This document shows, piece after piece, positions 1 to 6,511 of a stretch of DNA of 64,000 bases. This stretch comes from Arcobacter sp. EP1. GTDB lineage: Bacteria > Campylobacterota > Campylobacteria > Campylobacterales > Arcobacteraceae. The notes under the pieces were generated by a model. The model saw only the letters and a program-made list of their open reading frames with translations, was not told where the DNA came from and made no database searches. The stretch is from positions 28,968 through 92,967 of the forward strand of contig LPNY01000076.1 in NCBI GenBank assembly GCA_001655195.1, read 5' to 3'. The translations under genes and the position numbers were made by a program. How positions within the stretch are numbered: the first letter of the stretch is position 1; the number at the start of each line of letters is the position of its first letter.

Positions 1-271
1 ACCCTAACTTTACGTCTTCTAAGCTATTAAGAGAAGTAATAAAAATAGTTGGTGTTTGAATGCTATTGTTTTTAAGTTTTCTTAATAATTCAAAGCCTGT
101 TTGATTAGGAACATTAACATCAAGTAATAATAAGTCATAATGATTGTCATATATAAGTTCTTCAGCGATGTCTCCATCCATAGTATTTGTCACTCTATAA
201 TTCTGTGAAATTAAAAACTCTTCAATTATTTCATTTAGGATAATATCATCTTCTAGTAATAATATATTCAT
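1..271 (-). CDS. Response regulator, N-terminal part (runs off window)
   Basis: This is the first 90 residues of a receiver-domain protein transcribed leftwards out of the window. The acidic pocket (E7, D8, D9) and the phosphoacceptor Asp51 in LLLLDVNVP are visible. The sequence closely resembles the complete OmpR-type regulator at 2011-2673, with the same NEIIEE and LLLLDVNVP stretches, so the two look like paralogues on either side of the first copper operon. An output domain and a partner kinase would lie outside the window. The receiver assignment is secure. The DNA-binding class and the inducer are inferred from the paralogue only. Confidence 0.85.
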   Translation of the reverse strand, partial: MNILLLEDDIILNEIIEEFLISQNYRVTNTMDGDIAEELIYDNHYDLLLLDVNVPNQTGFELLRKLKNNSIQTPTIFITSLNSLEDVKLG

Positions 272-305
272 GGGTCAGTCTTTTATTTGATTATATAATT
301 TCAGA

Positions 306-322
306 ATGTAGTTAACATGTAG
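306..322. promoter_or_regulatory. Direct repeat ATGTAG, 11-nt period
   Basis: ATGTAG occurs at 306-311 and again at 317-322, one helical turn apart, 35-50 nt upstream of the start codon of the edge response regulator. OmpR-family regulators typically bind such direct repeats, so this may be its own operator. Function is inferred. Confidence 0.35.
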
Positions 323-341
323 AGTACGTTAACGTACTCTA
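320..341. repeat. Perfect 22-bp palindrome between two minus-strand genes
   Basis: The arms TAGAGTACGTT and AACGTACTCTA are exact reverse complements, and the palindrome ends 2 nt past the stop codon of the cytochrome c gene. No T-run follows on the minus strand, so it is a poor intrinsic terminator by itself. It could be an operator or a processing hairpin. Confidence 0.5.
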
Positions 342-343
342 TA

Positions 344-781
344 TTAGTTTTTCCCACCACGTTCTAACCAATACCCATAATATTTATCTCTCCAAAATGA
401 CTGAAAATATGCTATAGCAGAATCAATTTCATCATCAGTTAATACATCTTTAAAAGGAGGCATTTTCCCATCATATGATGCTCCACCATTTTTAATAATT
501 CTATGTAGTTGAGAATATGGATGATGCCAAGCATGTGCTTTATCATTTAGTGGAGGAGGAGGGTAGCTACCATCTGCTAAGCGTTTTTTCCAATCAATTG
601 TTTTTTCGGCTTGATATCCATGACACGATGCACAGTTATTAGCAAATACATCTTTGCCTTTAAGAACTTGTTCATCAGTATACCATCGAGGTTGCACATC
701 TTGATTACTCACAGCAAATAGACTTATGGCTAAAAATAGTAATGCAACTAATGACAAAGTAATTGTTTTTGTCGTATTCAT
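344..781 (-). CDS. Exported class I cytochrome c
   Basis: A 145-residue protein with an N-terminal hydrophobic signal/anchor (about residues 7-24) and one heme c site, C50-A-S-C53-H54. GKMPPF downstream offers the likely distal Met ligand. It should be a small periplasmic or membrane-tethered electron carrier. It is the last gene of a three-gene minus-strand unit with a DUF411 protein (9-nt gap) and a SHOCT membrane protein. The unit starts at a shared copper-island box at 1484-1501, so it is probably made under metal stress. The redox partner is unknown; the multicopper oxidase nearby is a candidate. Confidence 0.85.
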   Translation of the reverse strand: MNTTKTITLSLVALLFLAISLFAVSNQDVQPRWYTDEQVLKGKDVFANNCASCHGYQAEKTIDWKKRLADGSYPPPPLNDKAHAWHHPYSQLHRIIKNGGASYDGKMPPFKDVLTDDEIDSAIAYFQSFWRDKYYGYWLERGGKN

Positions 782-790
782 AATCTTCTC

Positions 791-1225
791 CTAGTGTTTT
801 TCATAAATTCCAGTTCTTCCATCATGGTTAATATATAAAATATTATAAGCTTGTTTCATATTTCCTTGTTCCATACCTGGACTTCCTATTGGCATGCCAG
901 GAACAGTAATTCCTTTGATATCTGGTTTTTCTGTTAGCATTTTTTTTACTGCAGAATAATCAACATGTCCAACTACTACATATCCATCAACAATTGCTGT
1001 ATGACAAGAAGCTGTGTTAGGAGTGATACCAATTTTTTCATTCACAAACATCACATTATCTACCATTTTAGTTGTTACATTAAAACCATTATCTTTCATA
1101 ATATCAACCCACTTTGTACAACATCCACAATAAGGAGACTTATAAACCGTCATATTTTTGCCTTCTATTGCAAATAGTGATGTTCCTAAAAGAACAACTC
1201 CTAATAATAATTTTTTAATTTGCAT
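791..1225 (-). CDS. DUF411 periplasmic metal-binding protein (CopG-like)
   Basis: A 144-residue protein with a signal peptide ending near residue 19 (SLFA). It carries the DUF411 pattern: a thioredoxin-like YKSPYCGCC motif (C33, C35, C36), TASCH (C74, H75) and H87, which together could hold copper. Members of this family are found with copper-resistance genes and bind copper through clustered cysteines. It sits between the cytochrome c and the SHOCT gene in one short operon. The exact role, whether copper buffering or redox conversion, is not settled by sequence. Confidence 0.85.
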   Translation of the reverse strand: MQIKKLLLGVVLLGTSLFAIEGKNMTVYKSPYCGCCTKWVDIMKDNGFNVTTKMVDNVMFVNEKIGITPNTASCHTAIVDGYVVVGHVDYSAVKKMLTEKPDIKGITVPGMPIGSPGMEQGNMKQAYNILYINHDGRTGIYEKH

Positions 1226-1237
1226 CTTGTTTCCTTT

Positions 1238-1447
1238 TTATTGTACGGTTTGTTTAAGTTCATCAAATTGTTCTTTTGAAATTTCACCCTTGGCTAAACG
1301 TTTTTTCAAAATATCTAATGCTGAATCTTTTTGTTCACAACTATTTGATTTAAATGCTGAGATAATTAAAAATACAATAATACCCCAAAAGATAATCATT
1401 CCTAAACCATGGAACATAGTCATATTCATACTCATATATTCATACAT
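1238..1447 (-). CDS. Small membrane protein with SHOCT domain
   Basis: A 69-residue protein and the first gene of the cytochrome c / DUF411 unit. One transmembrane segment spans about residues 12-32. The C-terminus, DILKKRLAKGEISKEQFDEL, is a textbook SHOCT motif. SHOCT proteins are short, often membrane-linked and usually of unknown function; in copper islands they commonly accompany efflux genes. A TAAGGAGTT ribosome binding site precedes the ATG, and the operator-like box at 1484-1501 lies upstream. Confidence 0.8.
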   Translation of the reverse strand: MYEYMSMNMTMFHGLGMIIFWGIIVFLIISAFKSNSCEQKDSALDILKKRLAKGEISKEQFDELKQTVQ

Positions 1448-1483
1448 ATTAACTCCTTAGTTTTTGAAAGTATACTCAGATAG

Positions 1484-1501
1484 TGTGCAGTTAGTGTGGA
1501 T
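1484..1501. promoter_or_regulatory. Copper-island direct-repeat box, site A
   Basis: The sequence TGTGCAGTTAGTGTGGAT repeats GTGnA with an 11-nt period. Nine nt separate it from the hexamer TATACT (minus strand, 1474-1469), so it replaces the -35 of the SHOCT-DUF411-cytochrome operon. It matches the boxes at 1948, 3817, 10384 and 12278. It is probably bound by the regulator at 2011-2673 (inference). Confidence 0.6.
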
Positions 1502-1568
1502 TAAAATCGAATCAAGTGTAGTTGTTATGACGTTTGGTTTTAAAAAAAAGAGAAAGTTAAAATACATA

Positions 1569-1591
1569 AAGGTTTGAGTAGTGCAAACCTT
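1569..1591 (-). terminator. Hairpin downstream of the Met/His-rich gene
   Basis: AAGGTTTG and CAAACCTT form a perfect 8-bp stem with a 7-nt loop, 25 nt past the stop codon at 1616. On the minus strand an AT-rich tract with a T8 run about 20 nt further on follows, so it is only a moderate terminator candidate. Confidence 0.45.
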
Positions 1592-1615
1592 CATATATTT
1601 CAGTTAGAAGGTTTA

Positions 1616-1903
1616 CTATTTAGCTCCACCACATTTTCCAGCGCCACATTTTCCTGCACCACATGCCATCTTAGAAGGTTTATTTCCAGATTTTTTCATC
1701 ATCATACCAGAATCATCCCCCATCTTCTCATCTTTATCCATTCTCATATCAGAATCTTCATCCATCATATGTTTAGGTTGTTGAGTAGTTTGATGCATGT
1801 TATTACTTTTTGATTTCATTCCATGTCCCATTTCACCAGCAAAAGATAGTGTTGTTAACATAGAAAGAGCAAGTAATATTTTTGCAATAAATTTCATGTT
1901 CAT
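1616..1903 (-). CDS. Secreted Met/His/Cys-rich protein, bufferin-like candidate
   Basis: A 95-residue protein with a clear signal peptide (about residues 1-22, SFA cleavage). The middle is packed with Met, His, Asp and Lys, including HMMDEDSDMRMDKDEKMG. The C-terminal tail repeats GAGKCG: ACGAGKCGAGKCGGAK with three Cys. Copper-chelating RiPPs called bufferins (HvfA type) have similar EGKCG repeats whose cysteines are modified by an MNIO (DUF692) enzyme. No MNIO or DUF2063 partner gene lies in this window, so modification is speculative. The gene has its own island box (1948-1965) and is divergent from the two-component genes. A periplasmic copper-binding role is likely; the bufferin link is a hypothesis. 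Confidence 0.75.
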   Translation of the reverse strand: MNMKFIAKILLALSMLTTLSFAGEMGHGMKSKSNNMHQTTQQPKHMMDEDSDMRMDKDEKMGDDSGMMMKKSGNKPSKMACGAGKCGAGKCGGAK

Positions 1904-1947
1904 TATGTCTCCTAAAGTTTAAAAATTGCCAAAGTTTAGCATATTTG

Positions 1948-1965
1948 TGTGTAGATTGTGTGGAG
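1948..1965. promoter_or_regulatory. Copper-island direct-repeat box, site B (divergent)
   Basis: TGTGTAGATTGTGTGGAG lies between the Met/His-rich gene and the response regulator gene. Leftwards, 9 nt separate it from TAAACT (1938-1933). Rightwards, it lies 21 nt upstream of TATAAT (1987-1992). One box could therefore serve both promoters, including autoregulation. Confidence 0.6.
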
Positions 1966-2010
1966 TTTAAAAGCCACGATTTATGATATAATTTTGCAAA
2001 GGAAAAATAT

Positions 2011-2673
2011 ATGAAGATTTTTTTAATGGAAGATGATTTAATGTTAAATGAGATCATTGAAGAGTATTTAAGCTCTAAAGGGTATCCCGTAACCACTGCT
2101 TATACAGGAGATGAGGCGGAGGAGAGATTATATTCAGAGGTTTTTGACTTACTATTATTAGATGTTAATGTTCCTGGTATTAATGGATTTGAGTTATTAA
2201 AAGAATTACGAAAGAGAGATATCCATACACCTGCAATTTTTATAACCTCTTTGGATATGGTTAATGATATTGAAAAAGGTTTTGAGTCTGGTTGTGATGA
2301 CTATATAAAAAAGCCTTTTGAGTTAAAAGAGCTAGATTTAAGAATTAAAAATATTAAGCGATTATTCAAAATTAATGAAAATGAAGTGCTGGATGAAGCA
2401 ACAAATATTATACTAGATAAGAAAAACCTACTTTTACGATTTAATGATAATGAAATTCATATTGCATTAAAAGAATTAGATGTGTTAGAGTATTTGATTA
2501 AGCATAAAAACAACCCAGTTAGTGTTGAAGAGTTATGTTCAAATATTTGGAGTTATGAGAGCTCCCCATCTGCTGCAACTATTAGAACGTATATTAAGAA
2601 CTTACGAAAAATTCTAGGAGAAGGTTATATATCAAATATTAGAGGAGTTGGTTATCGATTTAACAGCAAGTGA
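2011..2673 (+). CDS. OmpR-family response regulator (CusR/CopR-like)
   Basis: A 220-residue regulator with a receiver domain (about 1-115: acidic E7, D8, D9, phosphoacceptor D51, K in IKKPFE) and a winged-helix Trans_reg_C output domain (about 130-220, ending IRGVGYRF). It overlaps the sensor kinase gene downstream. GGAAAAAT precedes the ATG, and TATAAT lies at 1987-1992. Location between copper-binding, efflux and oxidase genes suggests it senses periplasmic copper or silver through the kinase. The five direct-repeat boxes with 11-nt period in this island fit the binding mode of this family. The metal specificity is inferred. Confidence 0.9.
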   Translation: MKIFLMEDDLMLNEIIEEYLSSKGYPVTTAYTGDEAEERLYSEVFDLLLLDVNVPGINGFELLKELRKRDIHTPAIFITSLDMVNDIEKGFESGCDDYIKKPFELKELDLRIKNIKRLFKINENEVLDEATNIILDKKNLLLRFNDNEIHIALKELDVLEYLIKHKNNPVSVEELCSNIWSYESSPSAATIRTYIKNLRKILGEGYISNIRGVGYRFNSK

Positions 2674-3805
2674 AAAAAGTACCTTTTTTAGATTTTTAGG
2701 TTTATATTTAGGTTCCTTATTTATATTGATGGTACTTATAGCATTTTTTTATTATCAAAATGAAAAGCGACTCTATTTTGATTTAACAAAATCTAATATG
2801 CAAAATATTGTTTCAGAAATATCTTCAAACATCATTTTTTCTCATATGTCAGGTAGTAAATTTGACACTTCAAATTTATTGAAAACAGAGAAGTATAAAC
2901 TCTCTTTCTATAATCAAAACAAAGAGAAGGTTTTTGGCAACTTAGATGATAAGATAGACTTTACAAAAAATCTTATTCAACATGAAGAGCATTTTGTACT
3001 TGTCGATCATTCACCTTTAGGACATTTGGGTATTTATCATATAGCCATAGAAGAAAATCTTTTTTTCAAACAAATAAAAGAGTTACAGTTTAATATCGTG
3101 ATATTTTTTATTACCATTTATTCTATTATTGCACTTGTTGGTTTCTATCTTGCAAAACTTTTTTTACAACCTATCAAAGAAGAAAGAAATAAATTAAACA
3201 ATTTTATCAAAGATACAACCCATGAACTTAATACTCCTATAAGTGCTATTCTAATGTCAACAGAGTCTACTAATTTAAATGAAAAACAATTGGAGAGAAT
3301 TAGACTAAGTGCTAAAAGAGTTTCTGAAATATATAAAGATTTAACTTACATTTTTTTACAGGAACACGAACAAAAAAGAGAAGTTAGTTCAATTGACTTA
3401 GAGAAATTAGTACTTGAACAACTAGACTACTTTGAACCTCTTGCAAATAAAAAAAGAATCAATATCGTCTCAAACATTGAGACTTTTAACTATGCTATTA
3501 AAAGAGATGATTTTATTCGACTATTTAACAACCTTGTGTCTAACGCTATTAAGTATAATAATATGGGTGGAAATATCTATATTACGCTTCGTTCTAATGG
3601 AGAACTCACTATTGAAGATACTGGTATTGGGATAGAGGAAGAGAAGCTCAAAGATATTTTTAAACGCTATTTCAGAGCAACAAGTGAACAAGGTGGTTTT
3701 GGGATAGGCTTAAATATCGTTCGACATATTTGTCAACGATATAATATCACTATTGATGTACACTCTATCATTAAAAAAGGAACGACCTTTTCTCTGAAAT
3801 TTTAA
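2648..3805 (+). CDS. Membrane sensor histidine kinase, partner of the OmpR-type regulator
   Basis: A 385-residue kinase with TM1 (about 14-33), a periplasmic sensor region (about 35-145) and TM2 (about 150-171). The HisKA box TTHELNTPIS has His192. The ATPase domain shows NAIKYNN, EDTGIGIEEE and GGFGIGL. The start is uncertain: the only in-frame candidate upstream of TM1 is TTG at 2648, which overlaps the regulator gene by 26 nt. An AGAGGAG directly abuts it, so translation is probably coupled. The periplasmic domain has no obvious metal motif. A copper or silver sensing role rests on neighbourhood. Confidence 0.88.
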   Translation: MVIDLTASEKSTFFRFLGLYLGSLFILMVLIAFFYYQNEKRLYFDLTKSNMQNIVSEISSNIIFSHMSGSKFDTSNLLKTEKYKLSFYNQNKEKVFGNLDDKIDFTKNLIQHEEHFVLVDHSPLGHLGIYHIAIEENLFFKQIKELQFNIVIFFITIYSIIALVGFYLAKLFLQPIKEERNKLNNFIKDTTHELNTPISAILMSTESTNLNEKQLERIRLSAKRVSEIYKDLTYIFLQEHEQKREVSSIDLEKLVLEQLDYFEPLANKKRINIVSNIETFNYAIKRDDFIRLFNNLVSNAIKYNNMGGNIYITLRSNGELTIEDTGIGIEEEKLKDIFKRYFRATSEQGGFGIGLNIVRHICQRYNITIDVHSIIKKGTTFSLKF

Positions 3806-3816
3806 GTGTGGATAAT

Positions 3817-3834
3817 CTCCACACTCTCTACACA
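3817..3834. promoter_or_regulatory. Copper-island direct-repeat box, site C, with overlapping dyad
   Basis: CTCCACACTCTCTACACA is the reverse complement of the box found at site B with two changes. Nine nt separate it from TACAAT (3844-3849) upstream of the YtkA-like/efflux operon. It also overlaps an inverted repeat, AGTGTGGA (3805-3812) and TCCACACT (3818-3825), which touches the kinase stop codon. Confidence 0.6.
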
Positions 3835-3874
3835 TAAACCTGCTACAATTTCTCAAATATTTCAAGGAGATAAA

Positions 3875-4258
3875 ATGAAAAATTTGATGAAAGCTGTATT
3901 CGCTTTATTTTTTACTGTTGGATTACTACAAGCAGAACCATTACTACAAGAAGGTAATAAAAATGGTTATGATGTAGCATTAAGTTCAGAAAAATCATTA
4001 GTTGTAGGAAGTAATGACATTTTTATTGCATTATCAAAAGATGGCGCTGCAGTTACTGATGCGAAAGTAAAAATTAAATTTTATATGCCAGAAATGCCAG
4101 GAATGCCATACATGGAATATGTTGGTAAAGGTAAACTAGTTAATGATAAATTTAAAACATTAATTAACTTTTCAATGAGTGGTACATGGCAGTATCAATT
4201 AAAATTTAAAACTCACGACGGAAAGATTCATAAAGTTAGAGGAAGCGTGAACTTATAA
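3875..4258 (+). CDS. YtkA/FixH-like periplasmic protein of the efflux operon
   Basis: A 127-residue protein. The start is set at the ATG preceded by AAGGAGA, not at an earlier in-frame ATG that lies in the operator region. A signal peptide (about 1-20, LLQA) is followed by a beta-sandwich pattern (DIFIALSKDGAAVTDAKVKI) and a Met-rich stretch, MPEMPGMPYMEY, resembling YtkA-like domains. In Campylobacterota and relatives such proteins often lead heavy-metal RND operons. The Met cluster could bind Cu(I). Its TAA overlaps the next ATG by one base, so it is co-translated with the outer membrane gene. Confidence 0.75.
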   Translation: MKNLMKAVFALFFTVGLLQAEPLLQEGNKNGYDVALSSEKSLVVGSNDIFIALSKDGAAVTDAKVKIKFYMPEMPGMPYMEYVGKGKLVNDKFKTLINFSMSGTWQYQLKFKTHDGKIHKVRGSVNL

Positions 4259-5454
4259 TGTTTAAAAATATCTTGTTCGTTACGTTTCTAACTGTTTCAT
4301 CAAGCTTTGCAATAAGTCTTGATGAGATGGTAGATAATGTACTCAATAAAAATCATGATTTAAAAAGTTTAGAGAAATCTATCGAGGTGGCTGATAAACA
4401 GATTAAAGTATCTAAAAATTGGCAAAATCCTGTTTTAACAATAGGAGCTAATGATATTCACTTTGATGACTCTTTTAAAAGAGATTTAGAGCCAATGCAA
4501 GCTCAATATATTGGTTTTTCACAAGTACTTCCAATGGGAGATAAGCTTGACATCAAAGAAGAGATAGCAAAAAAAGATAAAAGTATTGCTACACATCTAT
4601 TAGATGATAAGAAACTACAACTTAAATCAAAGATTTACGAATACGCTCATAACATTGTAATCTTAGAAAAAAAGTATGAATTATTAAATAAATATCAAAA
4701 GAATATAAAGAGTTTAGAAGAGTTAACCAATGCACTTTATGAAAATGGAAAAGCAAAGCAAACTGATATAATTAATGTTAAAATTGCTTACTCTAAAGTC
4801 TCATTAAAAAAACAAAATCTTAAAAATTTAATTAACAATTTATACTTAAAGCTTGAAGAAATTACTTATACAAAAGTATCTAATATTGAAGCTCCTCTTG
4901 GAATGAAAACATTAACGTTAAATACAATATTTGATAACCATCCAAAGGTGCAAGTAGTATCCCTAAAAAGTGAGAAGTTTAATGATATCTCACGATTAGA
5001 AATAGAAAAAAAGACTTCAGATATAAAGTTAAATGTTGCATACTTTCAACGAGATGATAAGTATAGAGATTATGCAAATATTTCTGTGAATATTCCTTTA
5101 GCAATCTATGGTACTGAAAGTGTAAATTCACTTAAAGCAAAACTCAAAGCAAAAGAGGTTGAAAGTAGCCTAATAAATCTAAAACAAAAATTTAAAACAA
5201 CAACACTGATGCTTCAAAATGATATGAATAATGCCATTGAAACCTATAGAATTATTGAAGAGACGATTATTCCTTTGAAAGAGGAAGTACAAAAAAATAT
5301 CGAAGCCTACAACAGTTTCAACCTAGTAAAGCCTCAAGATACAATTAACAATCTAAATGAGGTAATTGCCTACGAAATGATGCTTTTAGATGAGATTAAA
5401 AAGTACTTTACTTCATATTCAAAATCTATTTATTTTACTCAAGGAAAAAAATAA
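4258..5454 (+). CDS. TolC-family outer membrane efflux protein (CusC-type)
   Basis: A 398-residue protein with a signal peptide (about 1-19) and long alpha-helical hairpins typical of outer membrane factors. It is somewhat shorter than classical TolC. It overlaps the adaptor gene by one base (TAATG) and is followed by adaptor and inner membrane pump, so it should be the exit duct of a tripartite metal efflux complex. Assignment rests on fold character and operon context; TolC-family sequences are divergent. Confidence 0.85.
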   Translation: MFKNILFVTFLTVSSSFAISLDEMVDNVLNKNHDLKSLEKSIEVADKQIKVSKNWQNPVLTIGANDIHFDDSFKRDLEPMQAQYIGFSQVLPMGDKLDIKEEIAKKDKSIATHLLDDKKLQLKSKIYEYAHNIVILEKKYELLNKYQKNIKSLEELTNALYENGKAKQTDIINVKIAYSKVSLKKQNLKNLINNLYLKLEEITYTKVSNIEAPLGMKTLTLNTIFDNHPKVQVVSLKSEKFNDISRLEIEKKTSDIKLNVAYFQRDDKYRDYANISVNIPLAIYGTESVNSLKAKLKAKEVESSLINLKQKFKTTTLMLQNDMNNAIETYRIIEETIIPLKEEVQKNIEAYNSFNLVKPQDTINNLNEVIAYEMMLLDEIKKYFTSYSKSIYFTQGKK

Positions 5455-6467
5455 TGCGAAAACTTAGATTAATCGCACCACTCATGGGTGTGATGTTATT
5501 AACCACTCTTAATGCAAAAATCATAGAAGTTAACCAACTTTTTAATAAAACTGTTGTGAAGGTAAAACAAGAAAGTGTGGGAACTATTAAAAGTTTTTAT
5601 GGAAAAACACAACTCGATGAAACAAAAACTATTGATATTGTAACCCGATTTGATGGGTTTATTACTAAGTTGAATGCCGATAAAACTTATATGAGTGTTA
5701 AAAAAGGAGAAGCTCTTTTTTCTATTTATTCAGATAAGGTTCTTTCTATTCAAAAAGAGTTACAAGTTTCAAAAAATATTAATAAAAAACTTTATAAAAG
5801 TTCCGTTGATAAATTAGTTGCATTAGATATTAGAGGAACTGAACTTGAACGAATCAAAAAAGCACGTAAGATTATTAAAGATGTTACTGTTAAAGCTCCA
5901 ATGAATGCCATTGTTATGAAAAAGAATATTAATGATGGAAGTGCTGTCAAAAAGGGTAATCTCATTCTACAATTGGCAAATCTTGAAAAGCTTTGGTTTT
6001 TAGCTGATGTTTATCAAAAAGATCTCTCTTTTATCAAACTAGGTATGCCTGCAAAAATTTATCTTGATGGATTTAGCTCTCCTGTACAATCTAAGGTGGA
6101 TTATGTCTATCCTATAGTAGATGTGAAAACAAAAACAGTGAAAGTTAGATTTATATTAGATAACTCCAAGTTAAACTACTACCCAAATATGTTTGCTAAT
6201 GTAAAACTACAAAATAACAAGCGAACGATGCTAACTCTACCTAAAACAGCTGTTTTAAATAAAGGTAGTAAATATTACGTATTTAAACCAGTTTCCGACA
6301 GTGAATTTGAGCCTATAGAGGTTGAAGTAAACAGAATATCTTCGAATAAATATGAAATTATTGAAGGACTTCAAGGCAATGAAGAGGTTATCAATAATGC
6401 ACTGTTCTTACTTGATTCAGATGCAGTAACAAATGCACTTTACGACGAAGAAGATGAAGATTGGTAG
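5454..6467 (+). CDS. cusB: Periplasmic adaptor of heavy-metal RND efflux (CusB-type)
   Basis: A 337-residue membrane-fusion protein with signal peptide (about 1-21). The barrel-sandwich halves are visible: DGFITKLNADKTYMSVKKGE and later VKAPMNAIVMKKNINDGSAVKKG. They flank a short helical hairpin, and a beta-barrel domain follows. It links the pump to the outer membrane duct. It starts one base inside the preceding gene and is 44 nt from the pump. There is no obvious Met-rich N-terminal extension beyond the signal, so metal handoff residues are not evident. Confidence 0.85.
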   Translation: MRKLRLIAPLMGVMLLTTLNAKIIEVNQLFNKTVVKVKQESVGTIKSFYGKTQLDETKTIDIVTRFDGFITKLNADKTYMSVKKGEALFSIYSDKVLSIQKELQVSKNINKKLYKSSVDKLVALDIRGTELERIKKARKIIKDVTVKAPMNAIVMKKNINDGSAVKKGNLILQLANLEKLWFLADVYQKDLSFIKLGMPAKIYLDGFSSPVQSKVDYVYPIVDVKTKTVKVRFILDNSKLNYYPNMFANVKLQNNKRTMLTLPKTAVLNKGSKYYVFKPVSDSEFEPIEVEVNRISSNKYEIIEGLQGNEEVINNALFLLDSDAVTNALYDEEDEDW

Positions 6468-6511
6468 GATTATCTTACTAATCATTCAGACAAAAACTTT
6501 TAGGAAAATTT

